NCBI GenBank assembly: GCA_036732755.1
Contig: DAINBU010000001.1
Span: 62,001-126,000 of the forward strand
DNA: 64,000 nucleotides
DNA from: DASRRB01 sp036732755
GTDB lineage: Bacteria > Planctomycetota > B15-G4 > SIAN01
Direction: 5' to 3'
The translations under genes and the position numbers were made by a program. The notes below the pieces were generated by a model that made no database searches, had not been told where the DNA came from, and worked only from the letters and a program-made list of their open reading frames with translations. Numbering within the stretch: position 1 is the stretch's first letter; the number at the start of each line of letters is the position of its first letter. Shown here one piece after another: positions 1-8,751 of this stretch.

Positions 1-1
1 G

Positions 2-160
2 ATCGTCTTCATGCACGGCGCCGACGTATTCTCGATGTCCGTGCCGATCGCCCTCTACCGCAACCGCCAGCGCAGCGTCGCCGACCAGCAGAACGGCACG
101 CACGGCGACGCCGCGTTTGCCGACTGGCTGCTGCTGCTCTCCTGGGCCCATCCGTTCTGA
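2..160 (+). CDS. C-terminal end of an unrecognised protein (partial, 5' end off window)
   Basis: An open frame runs from the left edge and ends with TGA at 158-160, giving the last 52 residues of a protein. The visible piece is moderately hydrophobic near its end (Trp-Leu-Leu-Leu-Leu-Ser-Trp) and finishes Ala-His-Pro-Phe. I recognise no family and assign no function. The next start lies 14 bases downstream on the same strand, so the two could be co-transcribed. Confidence 0.5.
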   Translation: MVFMHGADVFSMSVPIALYRNRQRSVADQQNGTHGDAAFADWLLLLSWAHPF

Positions 161-174
161 GCGTGAACTGAATA

Positions 175-2109
175 GTGACTCAAGGCGGCCCGGACGTTTC
201 CGTGCGAGACGTCCGGGCCGCTCCGTTCCTGCTGCTCTTTGCCTCGGGCGCGGTGGCCGTCGCCTTCGAGGTGCTCTGGCTGCGGGGCTTCATCGCGCTG
301 CTCGGGGCGACGGCGCCGGCGATCGCCGCGACGCTCTCGGGTGTCTTCCTGGGCTTCGCGCTCGGCAGCCGGCTCGGCGCGTGGCTCGCGCGGCGCTCTC
401 GGCTCCCGTGGCGCAGCTACGGGCTGCTCGAGATCGCCGCCGCGCTCGCCGCCCTGCTCGCGCTTGCCGGCTTCGCCCGTGAAGCGCCGCTGCTCGCGGC
501 GCCGGCCGTCCTGCTCGCGACGATCTGCATGGGGGCGACGCTGCCGGTACTTGCGGCGGCGCGCGGGCGTGCCGGCGTCAATGACCTCTACGGCGCCAAT
601 CTCTGCGGCGCGGTCGCGGGCGCGCTCGCCGTGCCCTTTCTCCTGGTGCCGTGGCTCGGCGTGCGCGGCAGCCACTTCTGCGTCGCGGCCCTCGGAGCCG
701 GGGCCGGCGCGGCGGCGCTCGCGCTCGCCACGCGACTGACGGCGGCGAGCGCGGGTGGCGTTGCGAAGGACGCTGCGCGGGTCATCGCAGAGAATCCCGA
801 GGCGACGCCCGACGCGCCGCCCATGCGCGGCACTCTCGCGCTCTCGTTCCTGTCGGGCTTCGTCCTGCTCGCGCTCGAGACGCTCTTCACGCGCCTCTTC
901 GCGCAGGTGCACGAGAGCTCCGTCGCGGCGTTCGCGGTGGTCGTCGCGGTCTTCCTCACGGCGCTCGCGGCGGGGGCCGGGCTCGCGCGGCTGCGCTGGC
1001 TCGGGCCGCCGGGCGGAGCGCGAGGGCTCGCGCTCGCGTGGGCGCTCGCCGCGGTGACCGCGGCGGCGATCCCGCTGCTCTTCGCGCCGCTCACGGGCGG
1101 CCTTCAGCTGATCGCGATCCAGACCTGGAGCGGGCGCGCCGGGCTCCTCGGGCTCGCGCTGCTCGTGATCGTGCCGGCCGTGGCGACGGCGGGCGTCGGC
1201 TTCCCGTGGCTCCTGCGGCAGGCGACCTCCGCCGGCGGCGGCGCGCGCGCGGTCGCCGGCCTGCTCGCCGCGAACACGCTCGGCGCGATCGTGGGGCCGA
1301 TCGCCGCGACCTTCCTCCTCGCGCCCTGGTTCGGGACGGAGCGGAGCCTTGCGCTGCTGGGCGCGCTGCTCGCCTTCGCGGCGGCGCTCGCCGCCTTCCG
1401 CGACCGCAGCGCGAGCGCGCGGCCCGCGACGAAGGTCGCCGCGGTCGGCGGCCTCGCGGCGCTCGCCGTCTTCGCTCTCGCCGACCCGTTGCGCGTGCGC
1501 CTCGACGCCCGGCGCGGCGAGGCGCTCGTCGCCCTCGACGAAGGGGCGCTCGGCGTCGTCGCCGTCGTGCGAGACGCCGCCGGCATGCGCATCAAGGTCG
1601 ACAACCACTACGTGCTCGGCGGGACGGCGGCGGCCGGCGACCTGCGCCAGCTCGCCCATCTGCCGCTCCTGCTCCATCCGGCGCCAAGGCGCATCGCTTT
1701 TCTCGGGATGGGCACCGGCATCACGGCGGGCGCCGCGGTCGTCCATCCGGTCGAGTCGATCGACGTCGTCGAGCTCCTGCCCGAGGTGGTCGTGGCGGCG
1801 CGCGCCCACTTCGCGGCGGCGAGCCAGGGGCTCTTCACCGACCCGCGCGCGCACGTGGTCGAGGAAGACGCGCGCATCTTCCTCGCGCGCCACGAGCGCG
1901 CCTTCGACGTCGTGATCGGCGACCTCGTCGTGCCGTGGCGCGCCGGCGAGTCGGCCCTCTACACGCGTGAGCATTTTTCGCGCGCGCGCGCGTCGCTCGC
2001 GGACGGCGGCCTCTTCTGCCAGTGGCTGCCGGCCTACCAGCTCACGGTCGAGCAGTTCGACGCGATCGCGGCCACCTTCCTCGAAGCGTTCCCGCGCGCG
2101 TCGCTCTAG
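175..2109 (+). CDS. Fused integral-membrane / spermidine-synthase-like protein, N-terminal part ending at an in-frame TAG
   Basis: The GTG-started frame encodes about ten or more hydrophobic segments (residues ~10-450), followed by a spermidine-synthase-like methyltransferase-fold domain. The domain carries the glycine loop FLGMGTGITAG near residue 510 and the acidic VDVVELLPEVV strand after it. Proteins of this fused membrane-plus-synthase build are common in Planctomycetota and Proteobacteria; their substrate is mostly unproven. The frame stops at TAG 2107-2109, immediately before Arg-Gly-Asp-Phe. Relatives usually have a Trp at this point, one base away from TAG. The same frame then stays open to 2625, so the gene looks interrupted rather than complete. 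There is no clear Shine-Dalgarno sequence before the GTG; a second GTG lies at 202. Confidence 0.75.
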   Translation: MTQGGPDVSVRDVRAAPFLLLFASGAVAVAFEVLWLRGFIALLGATAPAIAATLSGVFLGFALGSRLGAWLARRSRLPWRSYGLLEIAAALAALLALAGFAREAPLLAAPAVLLATICMGATLPVLAAARGRAGVNDLYGANLCGAVAGALAVPFLLVPWLGVRGSHFCVAALGAGAGAAALALATRLTAASAGGVAKDAARVIAENPEATPDAPPMRGTLALSFLSGFVLLALETLFTRLFAQVHESSVAAFAVVVAVFLTALAAGAGLARLRWLGPPGGARGLALAWALAAVTAAAIPLLFAPLTGGLQLIAIQTWSGRAGLLGLALLVIVPAVATAGVGFPWLLRQATSAGGGARAVAGLLAANTLGAIVGPIAATFLLAPWFGTERSLALLGALLAFAAALAAFRDRSASARPATKVAAVGGLAALAVFALADPLRVRLDARRGEALVALDEGALGVVAVVRDAAGMRIKVDNHYVLGGTAAAGDLRQLAHLPLLLHPAPRRIAFLGMGTGITAGAAVVHPVESIDVVELLPEVVVAARAHFAAASQGLFTDPRAHVVEEDARIFLARHERAFDVVIGDLVVPWRAGESALYTREHFSRARASLADGGLFCQWLPAYQLTVEQFDAIAATFLEAFPRASL

Positions 2110-2625
2110 CGCGGCGATTTCATCGCAAGGCTGCCGACGCTCGGCCTCGTCGGCCACGACCGCGCCGTCGATCCGGAGCGCGTGGCGGCGCGCGTGCGCG
2201 AGCTCGTCCCGAGACTCGACGCAGCGAGCCCCTACCTCATGGATCCCGCCGGGCCGTGGCTCGACCTGATCGGGACGCTCGACCCGGCGGCGCCGCGCTG
2301 GCGGGCGGCGCGCCGCCACACGCTCGACCGGCCGTGGCTCGAGCTCGCCGGACCGGGCGAGGCGCGCGGCGAAGGGTCGCGCGCGCGCCTCACCGGCGCA
2401 CCGCTCGACGACTTGATCGACGAGATCGGCGCCGCGCCCGCGCCGACCAGATCGCCGATCCGCCTCGGTCCGTCGAAGACCGCGTGGCGCAAAGCGGGCC
2501 GCGAGCTCTGGCGCGCCTCGACCCTCGTCTTCGAGGGGCGCGGCGACGAGGGGCGCCGGCTCGCGCTCGCGACCTTCGCGCAGCTCCCGGCGCCGCTGCG
2601 CGACGCGGTGCTCGGGAAGCGGTGA
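2110..2625 (+). pseudogene. C-terminal remainder of the spermidine-synthase-like gene, after the premature stop
   Basis: This stretch is in exactly the same frame as the gene ending at 2109 and continues its C-terminal domain (RGDF, then GLVGHDRAV, then the helical tail to LGKR and TGA at 2623-2625). Without the TAG the product would be one protein of about 816 residues. It has no plausible start of its own near the break; the first ATG-like options are well inside the domain. It may reflect a nonsense mutation, a base-call error or stop readthrough. The sequence alone cannot decide. Confidence 0.7.
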
Positions 2626-2628
2626 GCT

Positions 2629-5600
2629 TCAGCGCACCGCGACGTGCATCGTGAGGTCGTTCACGCCGTCGATCTCGACCTCGCCGCGCCAGCCGACGTC
2701 GCCGCTCTCGCGATAGAGCGTGACGTCGAAACGACCCGCGCCGAGGCCGGGGATGACCGGCGCCGTCGCCTGCGCCCCGTTCGAGCCGCGCGCGTAGTTC
2801 ACGGGGCCGAGGCGGCGCGCGGAGGCGTAGGTCCTCGGCTTCTCGATCCCGTCCGGGACGTCGAGCTCGAGCGTGAGCTGCGAGCCGCGCGGGATCGGGA
2901 CGCGGCCGAGGTCGCCGCCCGACGCGTCGAGCTCGACGTTGCGGCGGAAGACCGGCGCGCCGAAGCCCGCGTCGATCACGAGGTCGAAGACGCCGGTCGG
3001 CACCTGCCCGAAGCGCGCCACTCCGCCCTGCAGGACGGCGATGCGCGCGGCGGCGACCTGGTCGCGCCGCGCCGATTCGGCGAGCCAGACGCGCAGCCAC
3101 GTCCCGTCGCCGATCGGCTGCTCGCTCGCCGGCTGGAACTGCAGCGACGGCGCCTCCTCGAGCGCGAGTTCGAGCCCGTCGACCGACTCGGAGACCTCGA
3201 CGTCGCCGCCCTGCTGCGACGGCCGCAGCCACGGGTGCCACGCGTGCAGACGCGCGGCGCGCTTGAGCGGCAGCACGACGCGGAAGGCGCCGTCGCGCTG
3301 CACGCCGTAGCCGGGCGTGTTGACGTTGCCGCTCTTCAGGTAGGGCTCGGTCGGCTGCACGCCGTCGTCGACGACGACGCGCGCCATCCAGATCGGGATC
3401 CCGGCCGGTGCGACGATGCGGCCGGTCGCGATGACGACGTGCTTGACGTCGAGCTCGACCTCGCTCCTTCGGCCGCCGCCGAACACCTCGACCGCCTCCG
3501 ACGCGACGCCGCTGCGGCGGTCGACGGCGCGGTAGAGGCCGGGCGCGAGCGAGGTGAAGACGTAGCTGCCGTCGGGGCCGTTCGGCGCCCCGATCCAGCC
3601 CGGCATGCCGGGGAAGTCGCCGAAGGCGTCCTGCGCCGCGTCGAAGCGGTCGAGCTTGAGGCGCGGATAGGCCTGCGGCGCCGCGATCGTGCGCACCACC
3701 AGCGTGCCGCCCGTCGAGAGCTCGACCTCGAGGCGCGTCGGCACGTCGGGCAGCGCCGGCGGCACCGGGAGCGTCTGCGGCGGGAAGTCGTCGGCGGTGA
3801 AGCTCAGCGTGCGCGTGCGGCCGGCGCCGTCCTCCAGCGCGAACAGATGAAGTTCGCCCTTCGCCGGATCCTCGACCGTGCGCGACTTGATCAGCCGCTC
3901 GGCCGAGACCTGGAAGCGCGTCGGCAGGCGCGGCTCGCCGTCGATCCGCACGGTGAGCAGGAGCTCGCGCACGCCGGGCAGCTGCGCGTCGAGCCGGCCG
4001 TCGCCGTTCGCGAGGTCGAGTACGCCGAGGGCGTAGTCGGGCCACGCGTCGCGGTCGAGCGCGGCGTGCAGGTCGGCGCGCCCCAGCAGGAGGTCGGTGA
4101 ACTCGACGCGCCCCTCGTCGTCGGTGCGCTTCACGCGGTCGCGCGACCCCTGGCCGCTCGCCGTCTGATGCCGGAGCGAGACGCGGTGGCGCACGCACGG
4201 ATTCCCTTCCGGGTCGGCGAGCGTGACGACGACGCGGCGCGGCGCCTCGAAGCGGGCGGCGATGGGCATCCGCTGCTCGTTCTCGTCGCTCTGCGTGCGC
4301 AGCTCGGCGACGGCGCCGTCGGGCGCGACCGCCCAGAAGGAGAAGTCCCACGGCCACGACGTCTCGACGACGACGGCGCCGTGGTCGACCGCGACCGTCG
4401 CCGCGATCGGCTGCCCGAACCAGTCGCGCGCCCCCTGCGCGAGGACGAGCGGCGTCCCGTCGGCCGGCACCGGCGCACTGCCCGCCTCGGCCGCGAAGCG
4501 GACGCTCTTCGTCTCGGGCTTCGACACCCAGAGCGTGACCTTGCGCCCGCTGCGCAGGTCGACCTGTCCCGGGAAGCCGTCGTCCCACGACGGGAAGTGG
4601 CCCGTCGTCGGGCGCACGGCGATCTGGAAGTTCCCTTCGAGCTCGACGCCCTCGAGACGCGTGACGCCCGACGCGTCGGTGGGCGGGAAGCTGCGCCAGT
4701 AGTCGCGCATCGTCTGGCCGCGCTCCTTGTAGGAGCCGCTGGCGTTCCTCGACGGGACGCTCTCCATCAGGACGACGCGCGTGTCGGGGATGGGCGCGCT
4801 GCTCTCCTTCGACTTCACCGTCACCTCGATCGGAGGGACCGGCGCGACGCGCAGCGAGAGCTCCGCGGCGCCGCCCGCCTCGACGCGCGCCGTCGCGCGC
4901 GCGACGCCGCGGCCGGGGACGAGCGCGTGCACGACGACGTCGCCCGCCGGCACGTCCTCGAAGCGGGCGCGGCCGCCCGCGTCGGTGGTCGCGGTGAGCG
5001 CGAGGCGCCGCTCGTCGCCCACCTCCATCAACAGCTCGGCCCCGGCGACGTTGCCGGCGTCGTCGCGCAGGTCGGCGACCACGCGGCCGGCCGGCTCGAG
5101 GACGATCGTGCCGACGTCGCGGCGCGCCTGGTCGGCGCCGGAGTCGTCGAAGCCCGCGTTGATCCACATCCAGACCGGCGCCAGCGCCGCGCGGCCCTTG
5201 CCGTCGCGCGCGTGCACGCCGCCCGCGACCGAGCCCTGCGCCGTGATCGACGCGGTCGCGATCTCGAAGCGGCCGTCGGCGTCGCTCTTCGCGTCGATGG
5301 CGGGCCGGTCGGGCAGCCACAGCGTGAGCTGCGCGTCGGCGACGGGGAAGCGCCGCTCGTCGACGACGCGGCCGAAGTACGTCGTGGTCGGGCCGGACAG
5401 CGGCTCGACGAGCGCGGAGACGGCCGCTTCGGCGTCGCGCGCCGGCCCTTCGTCGGCGCGCGTCGCCTCGCCGCCGGCGCCGTGCGCGTCGGCGTCCGCG
5501 CTCGCGGCGTGCGCGACGTCGCCCGACGCCGATTCGCCGCACGCCGAGGCGACGCTCTCGACGCCCCGCGCGGCGAAGCGCGAAACCTCGAAGAGGAGGC

Positions 5601-5682
5601 TCGACGCGAAGAGGCCGAGGGCTCCGACCGACAGGAACAGCAGCAGCGGCTGCCAACGACTGGGACCGCGTCGCGACTCCAT
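2629..5682 (-). CDS. Large secreted/membrane-anchored protein with carboxypeptidase-regulatory-like repeats
   Basis: The 1017-residue product begins with a basic stretch and one hydrophobic segment (PLLLFLSVGALGLFASSLLF, residues ~13-32), then a low-complexity Ala/Asp/Gly-rich linker, then repeated beta-sandwich modules with motifs such as DADGRFEIA and TDAGGRARFEDVPAGDV. These are the signature of carboxypeptidase regulatory-like (CarboxypepD_reg/Cna-B) domains. The ATG at 5682 is preferred over one 69 bases upstream because GGAAGAAG precedes it. A related protein sits at 20300-22351. The enzymatic role, if any, is unknown; the most likely location is the cell surface or periplasm. It converges on the preceding gene with only 3 bases between the stops. 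Confidence 0.8.
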   Translation of the reverse strand: MESRRGPSRWQPLLLFLSVGALGLFASSLLFEVSRFAARGVESVASACGESASGDVAHAASADADAHGAGGEATRADEGPARDAEAAVSALVEPLSGPTTTYFGRVVDERRFPVADAQLTLWLPDRPAIDAKSDADGRFEIATASITAQGSVAGGVHARDGKGRAALAPVWMWINAGFDDSGADQARRDVGTIVLEPAGRVVADLRDDAGNVAGAELLMEVGDERRLALTATTDAGGRARFEDVPAGDVVVHALVPGRGVARATARVEAGGAAELSLRVAPVPPIEVTVKSKESSAPIPDTRVVLMESVPSRNASGSYKERGQTMRDYWRSFPPTDASGVTRLEGVELEGNFQIAVRPTTGHFPSWDDGFPGQVDLRSGRKVTLWVSKPETKSVRFAAEAGSAPVPADGTPLVLAQGARDWFGQPIAATVAVDHGAVVVETSWPWDFSFWAVAPDGAVAELRTQSDENEQRMPIAARFEAPRRVVVTLADPEGNPCVRHRVSLRHQTASGQGSRDRVKRTDDEGRVEFTDLLLGRADLHAALDRDAWPDYALGVLDLANGDGRLDAQLPGVRELLLTVRIDGEPRLPTRFQVSAERLIKSRTVEDPAKGELHLFALEDGAGRTRTLSFTADDFPPQTLPVPPALPDVPTRLEVELSTGGTLVVRTIAAPQAYPRLKLDRFDAAQDAFGDFPGMPGWIGAPNGPDGSYVFTSLAPGLYRAVDRRSGVASEAVEVFGGGRRSEVELDVKHVVIATGRIVAPAGIPIWMARVVVDDGVQPTEPYLKSGNVNTPGYGVQRDGAFRVVLPLKRAARLHAWHPWLRPSQQGGDVEVSESVDGLELALEEAPSLQFQPASEQPIGDGTWLRVWLAESARRDQVAAARIAVLQGGVARFGQVPTGVFDLVIDAGFGAPVFRRNVELDASGGDLGRVPIPRGSQLTLELDVPDGIEKPRTYASARRLGPVNYARGSNGAQATAPVIPGLGAGRFDVTLYRESGDVGWRGEVEIDGVNDLTMHVAVR

Positions 5683-5857
5683 CTTCTTCCACCCCGATCG
5701 AACTTGCGGACGGGGATCGCGGACGGGCCGCGACAATACGGTCCTGCGCAATGGCTGCCGAGGGGCGAAGGGCCGACCCTGGCGCGGGGCGGGGCGACAC
5801 GTTGCAATGGCGTGACCGGGCGCCCTTCCGGCGCCGGACCTGCACGGAGCCCTCTCG

Positions 5858-6430
5858 ATGAATGCTGCACGTCGATCCCTGCGCGCCGCCGGACTCGCGC
5901 TGCTGCTCGGCTGCGCCGCCTCGCACGACGTGATGAAGCCGGCGCCGGCGCCCTCCGACGATCCGGTCGCCGACCGGGCAACCGTCTACTTCCTCCTCCC
6001 GTCGAATTCGCTGCACGGGACGCGCTTCCAGGTCTGGGACCGGACCGAGTTCCTCGGCCTCGGGCTGCCCGCCTCCTACTTCATCGCGCGGTGCACTCCC
6101 GGCAACCACCTCTTCGTCATCACGGCGGAGAACAAGGTCGCGGTCGAGGCCGACCTCGAGGCGGGCAAGCGCTACTACGTCCTGCTCGGCCCCACCCGGG
6201 GCTTCGTGCGCGCGCGCGCCGACGCGACGGCGGTCACGCGGGGCTCCGACGCGTGGGACAAGGTCGAGGCGATCCAGAAGGGGCTCACCTACTACGAGCC
6301 CGACGAGGTCGCGGTCAGCAACTGGCAGACGAGCCACCGCGCCGACGCGGCCGAGCACGCCGCCTGGTTCGCGACGGCGCCCGACCGCGAGAAGTACCTG
6401 GAGCACCTCGCGGCGAGCGACGGGCGCTGA
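5858..6430 (+). CDS. DUF2846-like lipoprotein
   Basis: The 190-residue product has an N-terminal lipoprotein signal (AGLALLLGCAAS) with the lipobox Cys near residue 20. A domain follows that matches the DUF2846 pattern: ATVYFLLPSN, then a small-molecule/loop region, then CTPGNHLFVI and KRYYVLL. Such proteins are exported and lipid-anchored; their biochemical role is not established. The TGA at 6428-6430 is followed in the same frame by a vWA-like domain that has no start codon of its own for 54 bases. This raises the possibility that the two were once one protein. Confidence 0.7.
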   Translation: MNAARRSLRAAGLALLLGCAASHDVMKPAPAPSDDPVADRATVYFLLPSNSLHGTRFQVWDRTEFLGLGLPASYFIARCTPGNHLFVITAENKVAVEADLEAGKRYYVLLGPTRGFVRARADATAVTRGSDAWDKVEAIQKGLTYYEPDEVAVSNWQTSHRADAAEHAAWFATAPDREKYLEHLAASDGR

Positions 6431-6484
6431 CGCGCGCGGCCCGCGAGCGACCACGTCGCGTTCGTCCTCGACAAGAGCGCCGAC

Positions 6485-6874
6485 ATGACGAAGTCGGCGC
6501 GGGGCGGCGGGACCAAGGACGAGCAGGCGCTCGCCGAGCTCGAGCGCGTGCTCGACCACCTGCAGGGCGGCAGATTCCTCTTCAACGTCCGGACGTACGG
6601 CGACGCGACGCGCCGCCTCGAGAAGCAGCCGATCGCGCTCGACCAGAAGAGCGAGAAGCACGCCCTCGCGTGGACCGGGAAGGTCGACTGCGAGGGGAAC
6701 AAGGCGATCTGGGACGTGCTGCAGGCGGTCGTCTCCGAGCCCGACATCGACACCGTCTTCCCGCTGTCGAGCGGCGAGCCGGAGGTCGGCCTCTACTTCC
6801 ACTGGAACCGCGTCTGCGAGCAGCTCGAGCACATCGCGCTCGCGACCGGCGGGACGTTCAAGGGCGTGGAGTGA
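6485..6874 (+). CDS. von Willebrand factor A-like domain fragment in frame behind a TGA
   Basis: The first ATG gives 129 residues, but the recognisable vWA domain starts upstream of it in the same frame: HVAFVLDKSADM (6452-6487), which is beta-strand 1 and a degenerate MIDAS motif (DKSAD instead of DxSxS). Later landmarks are RFLFNVRTYGD and DTVFPLSSGEPEVG, normally FFLSDGEP. From 6431 to 6484 there is no ATG, GTG or TTG codon in this frame, and the codon before is the TGA of the lipoprotein gene. The piece is therefore probably the C-terminal half of an interrupted lipoprotein-vWA fusion, or a decaying gene. The metal site looks impaired. Confidence 0.5.
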   Translation: MTKSARGGGTKDEQALAELERVLDHLQGGRFLFNVRTYGDATRRLEKQPIALDQKSEKHALAWTGKVDCEGNKAIWDVLQAVVSEPDIDTVFPLSSGEPEVGLYFHWNRVCEQLEHIALATGGTFKGVE

Positions 6875-7033
6875 CGCGCGCGCCGGGCGCTCAGAAGTGC
6901 CAGGTGAGGATCAGGTCCTTGGCGTGACGTCCGGACGCGAAACCCGGGGGAAGCGGACCTGAACGGGCCCTGATGACGTCGGTTCTCGGGTGCGTCGGGT
7001 ACCGCAGAATCCGGCAGGGCGAGCGGGCCGCGC

Positions 7034-8704
7034 CTACTTGCCGCCCTGCGTGTAACCGAGCTCGCCCATCTCCTTCTGGAGCTGGGAGTCGGGGGTGAAC
7101 GGGGTGCCGGCGTGCTCCCGCGCGCGCGTCGTCCAGCGTTCGAGCTCCTGCTTCAGGGCTTCGGTGAGGACGGGGTGGTCGCGGCTGACGTCGAGCCGCT
7201 CGCCGGGGTCCTTCGCGAGGTCGAAGAGCGCGAAGCCGTCGCGCCCCCAAGGCAGCACCAGCTTCCAGCTCCCGAAGACGACGGCGCGCTGCAGCGGGCC
7301 CTTCTTCAGGAAGCGGGCGCTCAGGAATTGCAGCGGCGCCGCGCCGCCCTCCGCCGCCGCCGCGTCGCCGACCATCGCACGCAGCAGCGCCGGGAAATCG
7401 GTGAGGCAGAAGGGGGCGTCGACCGTCGTGCCCGCCGGCAGCGGCGAGCCGGGCGCCCAGACCACGAGCGGCACGTGGACCATCTCGTCGAAGAGCTGCG
7501 TGTTGTGGCCCATGCGTCCGTGCTGCCCGAACGCCTCGCCGTGGTCGGAGAGGAAGACGACCGCGAGCTTCTCCTCCCCGAACGCCTTCTCCGCCGCCTC
7601 GAGCATCGTCTCCACCATCAGGTCGGCGAAGGCGACGTGGTTGTCGTAGAGGCCGGCCATGCGGACCACCGCGGGATCGCTGGCCGAGACGCCCGGCCGG
7701 TTGAGGCGCGTGAGCGCCGCGATCGAGCCGTCGGCGCCGGGCGCCGGCTTCTCGAAGCGCGTCGCGAGCGGACCCGGGGCCGTGTAGGGCGCGTGCGGCG
7801 GCAGCATGTGGACGTACGCGAAGAGCGGCTGGTCGCGCTGCGCGTTCACCACGGAATGGAACGCGGGGAGGAGGTCGTTGCGCAGGTCGCCGGCGAACTC
7901 GCGCCAGTCCTCGAAGCCGCGCGCGATCCCCGACTCCTTCGAGACGAGCGCGTTCTGGATCAGCGCGACCGTCGCGTAGCCGCGCGCCTGCATCGCCTCG
8001 GCGAGCGTCGGGACGGCGTCGTCGAGGCGCACGCCGACGTCGCGCACGCCGTGCTCCTCCTGCGCGAGCCCGGTCATGAGCGTCGTCACCGACGGCACCG
8101 TCCACGCCGACTGCGCGCGCGCGCTGCGGAAGAGGACGCCCTCCTTGGCGAGCTGGTCGACGCGCGGGCTGGTCGGGCGCGCGCTCCCGTAGCAGCCGAG
8201 GTGGTCGGCGTGCAGCGCGTCGGCGAGCAGCACGACGACGTGCCGGCCGGAGAGCGCCCCCGCGAAGCGGCGCGCCATGCTCGGCTCCTCGGGCGCTTCG
8301 TCGCTCACCGACGCCGCGACCACTTCGACGCCGGCCGGGAGCGTCCACGTGACGCGGATCGGGCGCGCGCCGGCGCCCGGCAGATCGATCGCGAGCGACG
8401 ACGACTCGCCGCGCGCCTCGACGCGCGGCGCGGTGATCACGAGCGGATCCTGCTCGACGTGGACGTTCAGGAGGCCCGCGCCGCGCACCTTGAGCCCGAG
8501 CCGCGCCGTGCCGCGCACGATGAAGGCGACGTCGCCCTTCGCGACGGCGGCGGCATTCAGCGGACGGAGCGACGGGTCGGACGCGCTCTCGGCCGATGGC
8601 GCGGACGAGGTTCGCGGCACGGAGGGCGGCGCGGACTTCGGCTCGTCACGGCAAGCGAGTGCCGCGAGGAGCACCGAGCCCGGGAGTGCGCGCCATCGAG
8701 CCAT
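7034..8704 (-). CDS. Sulfatase-like (alkaline-phosphatase superfamily) lipoprotein
   Basis: The 556-residue product has a lipoprotein signal (GSVLLAALACRDE). A linker/beta region comes next, then the sulfatase core: VVVLLADALHADHLGCYG (metal site), SAWTVPSVTTLMTG at the nucleophile position, and FLSDHGEAFGQHG (second metal site). In true sulfatases the nucleophile is a Cys or Ser in C/S-x-P-x-R that is matured to formylglycine; here the position is Thr and the Arg is absent. The protein may therefore be a phosphoester/phosphonate hydrolase relative or a non-classical sulfatase. It is divergent from the PSD1 gene, with 47 bases between the start codons. Confidence 0.8.
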   Translation of the reverse strand: MARWRALPGSVLLAALACRDEPKSAPPSVPRTSSAPSAESASDPSLRPLNAAAVAKGDVAFIVRGTARLGLKVRGAGLLNVHVEQDPLVITAPRVEARGESSSLAIDLPGAGARPIRVTWTLPAGVEVVAASVSDEAPEEPSMARRFAGALSGRHVVVLLADALHADHLGCYGSARPTSPRVDQLAKEGVLFRSARAQSAWTVPSVTTLMTGLAQEEHGVRDVGVRLDDAVPTLAEAMQARGYATVALIQNALVSKESGIARGFEDWREFAGDLRNDLLPAFHSVVNAQRDQPLFAYVHMLPPHAPYTAPGPLATRFEKPAPGADGSIAALTRLNRPGVSASDPAVVRMAGLYDNHVAFADLMVETMLEAAEKAFGEEKLAVVFLSDHGEAFGQHGRMGHNTQLFDEMVHVPLVVWAPGSPLPAGTTVDAPFCLTDFPALLRAMVGDAAAAEGGAAPLQFLSARFLKKGPLQRAVVFGSWKLVLPWGRDGFALFDLAKDPGERLDVSRDHPVLTEALKQELERWTTRAREHAGTPFTPDSQLQKEMGELGYTQGGK

Positions 8705-8751
8705 CCGCGGGAGCCTACTGCGGCGGCGCGGCGACGGGAATCCGGCGGACC

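Noticed and set aside
55..6832. Very long open frames antisense to or overlapping the genes at 175-5682
   Set aside because: They consist of Arg/Ala/Gly/Asp-rich low-complexity translations with no domain, a usual by-product of high-GC third codon positions. The opposite frames carry recognisable domains.
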